This document shows positions 25,155 through 33,463 of a DNA stretch of 64,000 bases, piece by piece (the stretch's first letter is position 1; every line of letters starts with the position of its first letter). The stretch comes from Terrihalobacillus insolitus (GTDB lineage: Bacteria; Bacillota; Bacilli; Bacillales; Amphibacillaceae): contig NZ_JAMQKB010000005.1 in the NCBI RefSeq assembly GCF_028416575.1, positions 1-64,000 of the forward strand, in the 5' to 3' direction. Position numbers and translations under genes: made by a program. The notes under the pieces were generated by a model. That model had not been told where the DNA came from. It saw only the letters and a list, made by a program, of their open reading frames with translations, and ran no database searches.

Positions 25155-25161
25155 ATATTGG
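25155..25161 (+). repeat. target site duplication, right copy
   Basis: atattgg directly follows the ACA end of the transposon and matches the left copy exactly. Confidence 0.8.
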
Positions 25162-25220
25162 CTTTCCCGCGAAAAACAATTAGAATAAAGATGTAACTAT
25201 TTATTTTTTATTTTATTAGC

Positions 25221-25331
25221 AGCCCTTTTATAGGGCTAGCGGGTTAAGTATTAAACAAAGCGATCTTTTGGTCGATGATTATACATACTAAAAGTATGTC
25301 TATGAGTCGCCCCAATAGGTCGCTTTTTTTT
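25221..25331 (+). promoter_or_regulatory. structured leader with terminator before the DUF4257 gene
   Basis: A short hairpin agccct / agggct (25221-25236) is followed by a larger multi-stem fold. The outer arms aaagcga (25257-25263) and tcgcttt (25320-25326) enclose ggtcgatga... / ...tatgagtcgcc and a small catact / agtatg hairpin, then eight T. It may simply terminate upstream transcription, but the nested stems 30 nt before a ribosome site also resemble an attenuator. No known riboswitch class is recognised. Confidence 0.5.
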
Positions 25332-25363
25332 GTTTGACCAATTTTTTGAAAGGGGTGGTATTT

Positions 25364-25762
25364 ATGTTAAATACACTATTAATTGCAGGTCTTATCGGAG
25401 GTTTTACGGGTGTAATTGCTCACCTAATTAGAAGCGAGAAGGTTTTGGTTTTCCCTAAAAAGAGGTTGCGTCCAAAAGGGATTCAGCTAGGTTTCATTGC
25501 TGATTTCTTAATTGGTGCTGCAGCCGCTATTTTTGCTGTGACGTATTTGGTTCCAGAAGCCGGCCAAGTTAGAACACTCGTAGGAGTATCTATCTTAGCT
25601 GGTATGAGTGCTGAACACGTACTCTTACAAAGAGAACTGAATACACAGAGTGCTAAGAGTGAGGCTCTAGACAGTGTTCTTGCAAGGGAACTTAAGAGTG
25701 AGCTTGAAGTAGAAAAAGCCAAGAGTAAAGCGCTAGACCAAACCAACGATAAATTGAAGTAG
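25364..25762 (+). CDS. DUF4257-family membrane protein
   Basis: A 132-residue protein; start 25364 has AAGGGGTGG about 8 nt upstream. The N-terminal membrane segment (NTLLIAGLIGGFTGVIAHLI), a second (GFIADFLIGAAAAIFAVTYL) and a third (VGVSILAGMSAEHVLL) match DUF4257, a Bacillus family often found on plasmids. The C-terminal 40 residues are a charged coiled coil, with SKSEALDS-like units repeated (KSEALDSVL; KSKALDQTN). Function unknown. Confidence 0.75.
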   Translation: MLNTLLIAGLIGGFTGVIAHLIRSEKVLVFPKKRLRPKGIQLGFIADFLIGAAAAIFAVTYLVPEAGQVRTLVGVSILAGMSAEHVLLQRELNTQSAKSEALDSVLARELKSELEVEKAKSKALDQTNDKLK

Positions 25763-25850
25763 GTCTAGTCTTTCCTTTCTTTTGAAAGGATACATAAGAG
25801 AATGCCCACTGAGTTCTAACAACAAATGAAGAAAAATAGGAGGTAAGAAA

Positions 25851-26054
25851 ATGAGTTTATTTGACAATTTATTACAAGAGGAAAAAGCAAAGATCCACCA
25901 ATTAAAAGAGCAACTGTTAAATGCACTGTCCCCGAGAGAGGTTAGGTACTATGAAGATGAAATACATAGTTTACTTGACCGAGCGGAAGAGCGATCTTTA
26001 AGGAGTCAGAGGGAACACGTAAAAAAAGAAGTATTGCACCCTAGTGTTAAGTGA
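25851..26054 (+). CDS. single-repeat helical protein (SPxEVRYY motif)
   Basis: A 67-residue protein after AGGAGG. Residues about 17-44 read LKEQLLNALSPREVRYY then EDEIHSLLDRAEE, nearly the same as the two units of the protein at 21434. The remaining tail is charged. The two genes were once closer: the transposon accounts for 3.4 kb of the distance between them. Role unknown. Confidence 0.6.
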   Translation: MSLFDNLLQEEKAKIHQLKEQLLNALSPREVRYYEDEIHSLLDRAEERSLRSQREHVKKEVLHPSVK

Positions 26055-26111
26055 GAATGTGGTTTTGTACAGGTAAAACTACCATGTTTTTTCTAATAAT
26101 GAGTGCAATTT

Positions 26112-26147
26112 GAAAAGGTGAACTGGTATTCTGGTCACCTTTTCTTT
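26112..26147 (+). terminator. intrinsic terminator
   Basis: gaaaaggtga and tcaccttttc are perfect 10-bp arms with a 13-nt loop, followed by tttattt. Confidence 0.85.
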
Positions 26148-26200
26148 ATTTCTAAGGATTGTTTATGATGATACACTATCAATAGTGAGGGGGAGAACGT

Positions 26201-27376
26201 ATGAGTGAGGAAAAGAACTACCATAGTCTTTTATTAGGATTAAGCAGAGTCTTTGATGATGTAATTGAAGAAATGAAAGATAGTTATATTGATGAAAAGT
26301 ATTCTAATTGGTTTTTATGGTTGATTGGGAGTCCATTTCGTGACTTGAAGCGATTAGGGGAAGTAAAAAAAGGAATTGAGCAATCTATTGATTCCGGAAA
26401 GTTGTTATCACTTTTCCCTTTTTTAAGCGGTGGGATAAGTCCGTATCTAATAGGGTTTTATCAGGAGTTATCTCCGTTCCAATCTATGTTAGTTGGTATT
26501 ACGGCGGGTTATCTTATTACGCTTCCTTTCTACTTTCATAAGCTCTTAACGTTTAAAAGTGGCCATTTTCATTTAGGAGCCTACAGGAAATTCCGTAGAC
26601 AGGAGTATAACTTATTTAAATCCGCTTTATTGGATGATAAAAGGGATTTCTTTTTCCAAGGTCTATATGATTATGTTGGGGTTATGAAGAGTGGTAATAA
26701 AGAGTTTCAGCAATTCTATACCATGATAGAGGAAAGGCTGGAACGATACTTAGATAGAGAGAAGAGACAACTAGAAACTAAAGTCTCTGTTCTCAAAAGC
26801 CAGTTAAAAAGACAGGAAAAAGAATATGATACGCTTATAGGAGAATATGAAACGTTTATAGACGGTGTAGCGGAGGAAATCCGGGAGTTTGAAGAAGGTG
26901 TCGAATTTATAATCGATTTGATTAAAGATATCAACACAGTCCTTTTTCGTATGAAGAACGGTTTATTTTCCACTAAAGATTTAAACCTTGTTAGCGGGTT
27001 CACCTTATATAAATTAAAGGGAGCAGAACTAATCAAGTTAGAGGACGTTGGTACAACAGGATCTACCCCAGATAAATTGCCTTTAAAAAGTGATAGAAAA
27101 TGGGGAGCGATAGAAGCTGTAACCAATAATGATGACAAACCAGTGATTAATACACCTTATAAGAACCGTACCGTTGTTTCTTATAGGCTGAGGATGGGTA
27201 TAAACAATAATGAAGTGTGGATATTTAATTTTCACTTCGATACTGATGATAAAAAAGCCAAGCATTTATTGGTAAATGATGATATAATAGAGTCAAGAGA
27301 GATATACAGGTTAATCCACGCTCTATGCTTATTATCACAAGAGAACTTTACCAATAAAAAGGAGGCGGCAGAATAA
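26201..27376 (+). CDS. membrane-associated coiled-coil protein of unknown function
   Basis: A 391-residue protein preceded by GAGGGGGAG. Residues about 70-115 form two membrane segments (LLSLFPFLSGGISPYLIGFY; SMLVGITAGYLITLPFYFH), followed by a long helical region with heptads (about 165-235: LERYLDREKRQLETKVSVLK and onwards). The C-terminal domain of about 130 residues looks globular, mixed alpha/beta. No family recognised. The stop overlaps the start of the next small gene (TAATG), so the two are coupled. Confidence 0.55.
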   Translation: MSEEKNYHSLLLGLSRVFDDVIEEMKDSYIDEKYSNWFLWLIGSPFRDLKRLGEVKKGIEQSIDSGKLLSLFPFLSGGISPYLIGFYQELSPFQSMLVGITAGYLITLPFYFHKLLTFKSGHFHLGAYRKFRRQEYNLFKSALLDDKRDFFFQGLYDYVGVMKSGNKEFQQFYTMIEERLERYLDREKRQLETKVSVLKSQLKRQEKEYDTLIGEYETFIDGVAEEIREFEEGVEFIIDLIKDINTVLFRMKNGLFSTKDLNLVSGFTLYKLKGAELIKLEDVGTTGSTPDKLPLKSDRKWGAIEAVTNNDDKPVINTPYKNRTVVSYRLRMGINNNEVWIFNFHFDTDDKKAKHLLVNDDIIESREIYRLIHALCLLSQENFTNKKEAAE

Positions 27377-27543
27377 TGATGAAGCAAAAACAGTCTTTCG
27401 AGGTCCTTGAATTTAAAACGCAACAAGAGATAAACGCTGACCGCCGAAAGAAATTTGAAAAGAAACGTGAAGAATTAAATAAGCGGGTAGCTAATATTCG
27501 CAACAGAAGTAGTTACCGCTCGGGTCCGAAAACTAATGTATAA
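27376..27543 (+). CDS. small basic protein, 55 residues
   Basis: Starts at ATG 27376, overlapping the preceding stop, with GGAGG upstream. The sequence is strongly basic and helical (NADRRKKFEKKREELNKRV). It resembles the convergent 48-residue protein at 27579 in its middle (RRKK...FEK against RRKEFQK). Unknown; too short for a family call. Confidence 0.5.
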   Translation: MMKQKQSFEVLEFKTQQEINADRRKKFEKKREELNKRVANIRNRSSYRSGPKTNV

Positions 27544-27545
27544 AG

Positions 27546-27580
27546 AAAGCAATCCCTTTTAAATAGGGGATTGCTTTTTT
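27546..27580. terminator. terminator shared by two convergent small genes
   Basis: aaagcaatccc and ggggattgcttt pair around a short A/T loop and are followed by six T. It lies between the two converging small basic-protein genes and its T-run includes the stop of the minus-strand one. Confidence 0.8.
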
Positions 27581-27725
27581 AATATCGTTTTTTTATTTCT
27601 TCTCTTTTCTGTTTAAGTTTATTATATTCCTTTTGGAACTCTTTTCTTCGCTTTTCCCGACGCTCTTTTCGTCCACCCAACTCTAAAACGCGTGGCTTGG
27701 AATTGAAATTAATTAAGTCTCCCAT
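27579..27725 (-). CDS. small basic protein, 48 residues
   Basis: ATG at 27725 has AAAAGGAG 8 nt upstream. The protein (NFNSKPRVLELGGRKERREK, RRKEFQKEYNKLKQ) is very basic and helical after a short beta-like start. It is similar in size and composition to its convergent neighbour. Not recognised. Confidence 0.5.
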   Translation of the reverse strand: MGDLINFNSKPRVLELGGRKERREKRRKEFQKEYNKLKQKREEIKKRY

Positions 27726-27877
27726 TCCTTACTCCTTTTCTTCATCCTTTATTTATTTTATTAGTATTCACAACTTTATAGCACTTTAAAATCCCTATAT
27801 AACCTTTTTATTCGTGTTCCGATAAGCTGTGCAGCATTATTCTTCGATTAAATCCGCTAAAATGATTTTCTACAATA

Positions 27878-27932
27878 GGTTAACTATAAATGCCCTTATT
27901 TGTGTTGGTTAACTAATTTAATTATGGTTAAC
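27878..27932. promoter_or_regulatory. three ggttaac sites, possible operators
   Basis: ggttaac occurs at 27878-27884, 27907-27913 and 27926-27932, upstream of the coiled-coil gene at 28008. The core gttaac is a palindrome; the copies are 29 and 19 nt apart. KfrA-like proteins repress their own promoters through repeated sites, so these may be bound by the 28008 product; that is inferred. Confidence 0.4.
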
Positions 27933-28007
27933 CATTGTAATAAATATAGCTGATGGTTTATAATGAATTAAAAGAAGTGCGAAAATTTGTGTTTAGGAGG
28001 GTGTATC

Positions 28008-28979
28008 GTGAGTAAAAATAATGAGTTGTTGGGTGTTAAAGTAAAAACTGAAACAAAAGAACGCATAGCAGAGATAACCGAAAAAGCAAAAGAAGCGGGT
28101 ATGATTGAATACAATGGAGATATCTATGATTTATTTGTAGAAAGATTCCAACATGATGAATTGTCGAAGAAAATGGAATACGGAGCTGATTTGAAAGAAC
28201 TTAATCAAATCACCAGAAGGATTAATGATATATTTGTAAACTTGGCAGAACGGAATGAAACCAACTTAGAGGGTTTAAGAACTCAGCACGAAAACATAAT
28301 GATGGGTTTAAATGAAGAAATACAGGAACTAAAAATAAAGAATAACGAGTTGAAAGAGGGGTTAACCGATAAAGATAATAAAATTAGTGAGTTAACCAAC
28401 TTAATCAATGTTAACCAAGAAAGAATAAAAGAATTAGAGGAACTACAGAATAGCTATACGGAACGAATTGGAGAGCAAAAATCGATTATTGAAGAAAGAG
28501 AAGAAAAGATTGCTACTAAAAATGAAATAATTTCGCAAAAAGAAGAAGCTATTTCTGAAATGAAGGAAGATATTGCTCAAAATGATGCGTTAAGGAAGGA
28601 GATTTCATCACGAAATAATGAAATAGCAGCATTGAAGAATGACATTTCTTCAAAGAATGAAGAGTTAAAGAAACAAAAGGAAAGCCTGGAATTTGAATGC
28701 CAAAAGCGGGTGTTTGCACGGGAGCAAGAGTTAAATGCAGAGAAGGCTAATGAAATTAAATCTATACAAGAGCATTTAACAAAGGAAGTAAATCGATCGC
28801 AAGAAAAATATGAGAAGGTACTAGGGGAGAAGGATAAGCTAATGAGCGCTAATTATGAATTACAGGTTTCCTTTGACCGCCAACGAAGTGATAACGAAAA
28901 GAAAGACGCTGTTATCGCTGCTCAAGAGAAAGAAAATGCTGAACTAAAGGAAAAACTTGAATCAGGAAGGGAGAAATAA
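28008..28979 (+). CDS. KfrA-like coiled-coil DNA-binding protein
   Basis: A 323-residue protein from GTG 28008 (AGGAGGG upstream). Residues about 1-70 form a small helical domain likely to bind DNA (LLGVKVKTETKERIAEITEK; GDIYDLFVERFQHDEL). Residues about 75-320 are one almost unbroken coiled coil. This layout is that of KfrA and similar plasmid proteins that help partition and regulate plasmid genes. A decayed copy of its last third lies at 29551-29848. Confidence 0.6.
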   Translation: MSKNNELLGVKVKTETKERIAEITEKAKEAGMIEYNGDIYDLFVERFQHDELSKKMEYGADLKELNQITRRINDIFVNLAERNETNLEGLRTQHENIMMGLNEEIQELKIKNNELKEGLTDKDNKISELTNLINVNQERIKELEELQNSYTERIGEQKSIIEEREEKIATKNEIISQKEEAISEMKEDIAQNDALRKEISSRNNEIAALKNDISSKNEELKKQKESLEFECQKRVFAREQELNAEKANEIKSIQEHLTKEVNRSQEKYEKVLGEKDKLMSANYELQVSFDRQRSDNEKKDAVIAAQEKENAELKEKLESGREK

Positions 28980-29015
28980 GTCCTTTTGGATTTTATATCA
29001 ATAGTTTTAGAAGCA

Positions 29016-29084
29016 AGCCACTTCATTTCTACCTCTGTATGTTTAGAACAAATGAAGTTATATGGACGTATAGATGTAGTGGCT
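29016..29084. repeat. two overlapping, mutually exclusive hairpins
   Basis: acttcattt (29020-29028) pairs with aaatgaagt (29050-29058), while agccact (29016-29022) pairs with agtggct (29078-29084). The left arms overlap by three bases, so only one hairpin can form fully at a time. No T-run follows either. It lies in the gap after the KfrA-like gene. Confidence 0.35.
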
Positions 29085-29097
29085 CAATAAGAAGTAT

Positions 29098-29280
29098 TTA
29101 CAGGATGGACGGGTAATTAGGGTATTTATCTTTGAACTGTTTCAACCTTTTCAAATGCTGTTCTAGTTCATCTGTTCTTTCTAGGTCAATCTCTCAACTA
29201 TCACAAATAGGGAAATCGTTATCATCCATCACCAAGATATCAGTTGGGTGAAATGGAACGTCACATACTTCACATTTCAT
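29098..29280 (-). pseudogene. small zinc-ribbon gene with an internal TGA
   Basis: ATG 29280 follows a run of G. The frame reads MKCEVCDVPF, then PICDS, then TGA where a Cys codon (TGT or TGC) is expected, then EIDLERTDELEQHLKRLKQF to a stop at 29098. Restoring the Cys gives CxxC...CxxC and a 60-residue zinc-ribbon protein resembling the N-terminus of the 14066 protein. One base change, exactly at a metal ligand, has broken it. Confidence 0.55.
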
Positions 29281-29550
29281 TACAAAAACCCCCCCTTTGT
29301 CATTAAATTTGAATACTATAATTTGAATATATTCCTTAAAGCAATGAATAGCAATATAAATTTAATTTATAAATAACAACTGTATAATTATTTATGGTAG
29401 GAGCATAGAGAGTTATTTTAAGAGTGATTGTGTTGGTAGAGATTTATCATGATAACAGTGAGGTTAGACCATCGACAAGTTTACAAGTCGCTCATTTAGA
29501 GAATTTGGCATTAAATAAGTGGAGGGAATGTATAAAGGAAGGGCTGAATA

Positions 29551-29848
29551 AAACAAAAAGAAAATCTCGAATTTGAATGTCAAAAGCGTGTATTTGCCCG
29601 TGAACAAGAATTAAATAAAGAAAAAAAGCTAACGAAATTAAGGTGATTCAGGACCAGTTAACAAAAAAATGAATCGTTCTCAAGAAAAGTACGAAAAGGC
29701 TCTGGAAGAAAAAGATAAATTAATGAATGCCAACTATGAATTGAAAATTACTTTAGAACGTGAAAGAAGTGACGGTGAAAAGAAAGAATCTGTTATTGCT
29801 TTAAAAGAAAGTAAGATTGCAGAATTAAAGAAAAAATCCAAGAAATAG
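29551..29848 (+). pseudogene. fossil partial copy of the KfrA-like gene
   Basis: Read with two frame changes, the segment gives KQKENLEFECQKRVFAREQE, then KANEIKVIQDQLTKK, then NRSQEKYEKALEEKDKLM and NANYELKITLERERSDGEKK. This matches the last third of the 28008 protein at most positions. No start is present. It is the remains of a tandem duplication or of a second related gene. Confidence 0.75.
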
Positions 29849-29983
29849 AGGATACATCAGGGGAAAAATAACCTATATAGGGAACTTTAATCATTAACAG
29901 GTTATAATGTCTAATAAGCCTTTTTAATGTTAAAATGGTTAGATTAAAGTAGTTCTGTTATAAATTAATTAAGGAGTGCAATT

Positions 29984-31474
29984 ATGACTCAAATTCTTGA
30001 AAGTATAGATAAAGTAAGATTAACTGTAAATCCCTTACTAAAACGTAAGTCAGAATTAGGGCAATTTTTCACACCTTCAAGTATTGCTCAATTTATGGCA
30101 TCTCTTTTTGCTAAGGAAAAAATGAAAAATCCAAGGGTTCTTGATGCAGGTGCGGGGATAGGTTCTTTAACTAGTGCTTTTCTCGTTCAGCTTATTTCAG
30201 AAAATTTGTCCCGCTCCGCAAATGTTAATCTAATTGAAATTGACGAATATTTAGAGGAACAGTTAACTGATATTTTAAGTATGTTTGAAGATGAAATTAA
30301 TATAAGTGCTAATATAGTCATAGAGGACTTTATTGAATGGGCAGTACTTAATTTGTTAGAAGAGGGTACTTTGTTGGAAAATGGTAAACCTGGATTTACT
30401 CATGCAGTTTTAAATCCACCGTATAAGAAAATCAAAAGTGACTCTCGCCACCGTAAGTTACTACGAAGTGTAGGAATTGAAACAGTAAACTTATACTCTG
30501 CATTTGTAGCTTTATCCATTGAGTTAATGGAAGACAATGGCGAAATAGTTGCAATTATTCCAAGGAGTTTTTGTAACGGACCATATTTCCGCCATTTCCG
30601 ACAGCATCTGCTTGGTAAGACTGCCGTAAAGCATATGCACCTGTTTGAATCAAGGGATAAGGCGTTTAAGGATGATGAGGTTTTACAGGAAAATGTAATA
30701 ATGAAGTTAGAACGTGGGGGTAAGCAAGGGGATGTTACTATCTCAATTTCCACGGATGATAGCTTTTCAGATTATAATGAGTATGTTTACCCATTCGAAA
30801 AGATTGTGCAACCAAACGATATTGAGAAATTTATCCATATCAATACATCTAATGAGGAAACTCTAATCGAAAGGTTCCCTTCTGTATGTTATTCCTTGGA
30901 AGAGCTCGATATCGAGGTATCCACTGGTCCAGTTGTAGACTTTAGGGTTAGAGAAAACTTAAGGCAAATGCCAGAGGGAGGAACTGTTCCTCTTTTCTAT
31001 CCTAACCATTTTGTAGGTACTCAATTGGAATATCCAAAGGAAATGAAGAAGCCTAATGCAATAGTTCGGAATGAGAAGGTAGAGAAATGGTTATATCCGA
31101 ATGGTTACTATGTAGTTGTAAAAAGGTTTTCTTCAAAAGAGGAAAAGCGGAGAATAGTAGCAGGGGTATTAACCCCCGACTCTGTTGATTATCCAGTGAT
31201 TGGCTTTGAAAATGGTCTAAATGTTCTTCATTTTCAAAAGAAAGGGATATCACCAGAGATAGCTTATGGACTTTATGTTTACCTTAACTCTACACAAGTT
31301 GATAAGTATTTTAGAATATTTAATGGGCACACCCAGGTAAATGCAACTGATCTTCGAACCATGAAATTTCCTAGTCTAGAAATACTTGAGGAATTAGGAG
31401 AGTGGGTAATATCAAATTCGGATAATATAGAACAAGAGGAAATTGATGGTAAGTTGGAGGAGTTGTTAAAATGA
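29984..31474 (+). CDS. BsuBI/PstI-type N6-adenine DNA methyltransferase
   Basis: A 496-residue methylase close in size to M.BsuBI and M.PstI. It has an opening helical segment with LGQFFTPSSIAQFMASLF, the SAM-binding motif RVLDAGAGIGSLTSAF (about residue 50), and the catalytic HAVLNPPYKKI (about 145). The C-terminal half is the target-recognition part. It methylates adenine in the site cut by the next gene's product, protecting the host. AAGGAG precedes the ATG. The last 4 nt overlap the endonuclease start. Confidence 0.9.
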   Translation: MTQILESIDKVRLTVNPLLKRKSELGQFFTPSSIAQFMASLFAKEKMKNPRVLDAGAGIGSLTSAFLVQLISENLSRSANVNLIEIDEYLEEQLTDILSMFEDEINISANIVIEDFIEWAVLNLLEEGTLLENGKPGFTHAVLNPPYKKIKSDSRHRKLLRSVGIETVNLYSAFVALSIELMEDNGEIVAIIPRSFCNGPYFRHFRQHLLGKTAVKHMHLFESRDKAFKDDEVLQENVIMKLERGGKQGDVTISISTDDSFSDYNEYVYPFEKIVQPNDIEKFIHINTSNEETLIERFPSVCYSLEELDIEVSTGPVVDFRVRENLRQMPEGGTVPLFYPNHFVGTQLEYPKEMKKPNAIVRNEKVEKWLYPNGYYVVVKRFSSKEEKRRIVAGVLTPDSVDYPVIGFENGLNVLHFQKKGISPEIAYGLYVYLNSTQVDKYFRIFNGHTQVNATDLRTMKFPSLEILEELGEWVISNSDNIEQEEIDGKLEELLK

Positions 31475-32421
31475 GTGATTTAATTCATCCTAATATTGAA
31501 CAAGCTATAAATATTCTTAAATACCTAGGGTTGCCAAAAGCACAACAAAATGAACGTTCTGGGCTTTGCCTATTGGCCTTATTAAACCTTACCAGGGACA
31601 AGTCTTGGTCTGAGGCCGAAAGCCCTCTGATTGGAATTACACCCATGATGGAGTTTAGCCGAGACAATTATGGGAAAGAGTATGCTCCGAATAGTCGGGA
31701 AACATTTAGACGATTTACAATGCACCAATTTGTTGATGGAGGAATCGCATTGTATAACCCCGACAAACCGAATAGACCAGTAAATAGTCCGAAGGCAGTT
31801 TATCAGATTGAGCCTGAAACTCTAAACCTTCTTAAAAAGTACGATAATCCTGAGTGGAATTCTGCTTTAGAGGATTATCTAAAACATAGACAAACTTTAG
31901 TAGAACGGTATGCTAAAGAAAGAGAGCAGCAAAAGATACCTGTCCAGATTACTGAAGGAAAAGAAATTTTCATTACACCTGGTGAGCATAGCGAGCTTAT
32001 TAAAGCAATTATTGAAGATTTTGCACCTCGTTATGTACCAGGTGGCCAATTGATTTATGCAGGTGATACCGGCGAGAAGATGGGTTTTTTTAATGAAAAG
32101 TTATTAAAGCAACTTGGAGTCATTATCGATTCTCATGGAAAGATGCCTGATGTGGTGATTTATTTTCCTAAGAAGGACTGGCTCTTGCTAGTGGAATCGG
32201 TAACCAGTCATGGACCAGTTGATGGAAAGCGACATGAAGAGTTAGCAAAACTATTCAAAGATTCAACAGCTGGGATAGTATATGTAACAGCATTTCCTAA
32301 CCGTTCCATAATGGCTCGATATGTAAGTGATATTTCTTGGGAGACGGAGGTATGGATTGCCGATGCACCATCACACTTAATCCACTTCAATGGTATTAGA
32401 TTTTTAGGACCATATGAATAA
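31471..32421 (+). CDS. BsuBI/PstI-family type II restriction endonuclease
   Basis: A 316-residue protein, the size I recall for BsuBI. An N-terminal helical domain (YLGLPKAQQNERSGLCLLAL; FSRDNYGKEYAPNSRETFRR) binds DNA. The C-terminal catalytic domain has the PD-(D/E)XK-like set PDVVIYFPKKDWLLLVESVT and GKRHEELAKLF. Known members cut CTGCAG; specificity here is inferred from the family. The ATGA overlap with the methylase gene couples the two. It opens the defence island that continues with Pycsar and type I genes. Confidence 0.9.
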   Translation: MSDLIHPNIEQAINILKYLGLPKAQQNERSGLCLLALLNLTRDKSWSEAESPLIGITPMMEFSRDNYGKEYAPNSRETFRRFTMHQFVDGGIALYNPDKPNRPVNSPKAVYQIEPETLNLLKKYDNPEWNSALEDYLKHRQTLVERYAKEREQQKIPVQITEGKEIFITPGEHSELIKAIIEDFAPRYVPGGQLIYAGDTGEKMGFFNEKLLKQLGVIIDSHGKMPDVVIYFPKKDWLLLVESVTSHGPVDGKRHEELAKLFKDSTAGIVYVTAFPNRSIMARYVSDISWETEVWIADAPSHLIHFNGIRFLGPYE

Positions 32422-32451
32422 CCACATATCTGAATAGATTGACTTAAAAAA

Positions 32452-32493
32452 TGCACCTATTGTTCCTTGTTCATAAAGTAGGTGCAGTTTTTT
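32452..32493 (+). terminator. intrinsic terminator of the BsuBI-like operon
   Basis: tgcaccta (32452-32459) and taggtgca (32479-32486) are perfect arms followed by gttttttatt, 30 nt after the endonuclease stop. Confidence 0.8.
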
Positions 32494-32863
32494 ATTACAC
32501 ACATATTTGGTGACCGAATCATTTAGTTTGTGCCTTAGCCCCGCCATTTCCGTACAAGATAAAAGGGGGTTGTAGTTGTGTTCCCAAATCAGGTCACTTC
32601 TTTGTTCCAAACAAATTTCGAATGGTGGTAACTATATAAACAAATTTTTGAATTAAAATGGGGGGGCGTGCGAAAGCGATGGTAGTCACGAGCTCTCGAT
32701 TGCATGCGGTTCGTTATAAGTTCGCTTTTGATAGGTATACTCACACGAGGGGTATTCACACTGAGTAAGAAAACGGTATCTAAACGAAGGAATTTATGAA
32801 GCTGCTTTATATTATTTAGCTATACATGGTCGGTAATAAGTATCCTTAAGAAAAGGTGATTTA
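32494..32863. other. gene-free stretch between restriction and Pycsar genes
   Basis: About 370 bp without a gene I can support. It has short G-runs, stop codons in every frame and no recognisable transposase remnant. The last 60 bp presumably contain the promoter of the Pycsar operon; AAAAGGTG lies just before its ATG. Confidence 0.4.
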
Positions 32864-33430
32864 ATGAACAAAGAAACAAAAGGATATAACCAAGAAGAAA
32901 TCGGTAAAACACTTGAAAGAATAAACTATTGGATTAGTAATTGCGATACTAAAATAAGTTTTGCTCTTGCGTTTTCTGGTGTCTTACTAGGGGTTTTTTT
33001 TACAAGTAATACTATACAAAACTCACTAGTTGCACTTTTCGAACAATTTAGTGAACTAGATATGTATAATATAGTAGTTTTGTTAACTACGCTAATATTT
33101 GTAGCCTTTGTGATTTGCTTAACACTTTCTATATGGCATTTTTTCATGGGGTTAAAGGGTTCAGTTGATAGTACAGTCTTTGATCAAGATGACCTGCAAA
33201 CAAATTCTTTATTATATTTCGGTACTATTCAAGCATTAAAATATACTGAATTTAAAAAAGAGGTGCAAAATATTACAAAAGATGAATTAGGGAATGATTA
33301 CCTTTCTCAAATACACATAAATTCTGTTATTTGCCAGACCAAATTCAATAACTATAAAAAAGGAATTATTTATCTAACCGCTGCTATTATACTTTTTGTA
33401 TTACTTAATATTGGTTTTTTGTTCATATAA
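32864..33430 (+). CDS. Pycsar-type membrane effector (PycTM, DUF5706-like)
   Basis: A 188-residue protein with three hydrophobic segments at about 30-50, 69-95 and 166-188. Between segments 2 and 3 lies the family's cytosolic part, with LLYFGTIQALKYTEF and YLSQIHINSVICQTKFNNYKK, resembling the NLxFFGxI...eF and QI...K-Y pattern of Pycsar effectors. In known systems a phage-triggered cyclase makes cCMP or cUMP, which makes PycTM damage the inner membrane and kill or arrest the cell. It lies directly upstream of two cyclase genes on the same strand. Confidence 0.85.
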   Translation: MNKETKGYNQEEIGKTLERINYWISNCDTKISFALAFSGVLLGVFFTSNTIQNSLVALFEQFSELDMYNIVVLLTTLIFVAFVICLTLSIWHFFMGLKGSVDSTVFDQDDLQTNSLLYFGTIQALKYTEFKKEVQNITKDELGNDYLSQIHINSVICQTKFNNYKKGIIYLTAAIILFVLLNIGFLFI

Positions 33431-33463
33431 TTGATACGTTAATCAAGTGGAGTGGAGTTGAAA

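Noticed and set aside
32494-32863. Gene remnant in the gap before Pycsar
   Set aside because: Short protein-like stretches appear on the minus strand but match nothing I can name and are broken by stops.
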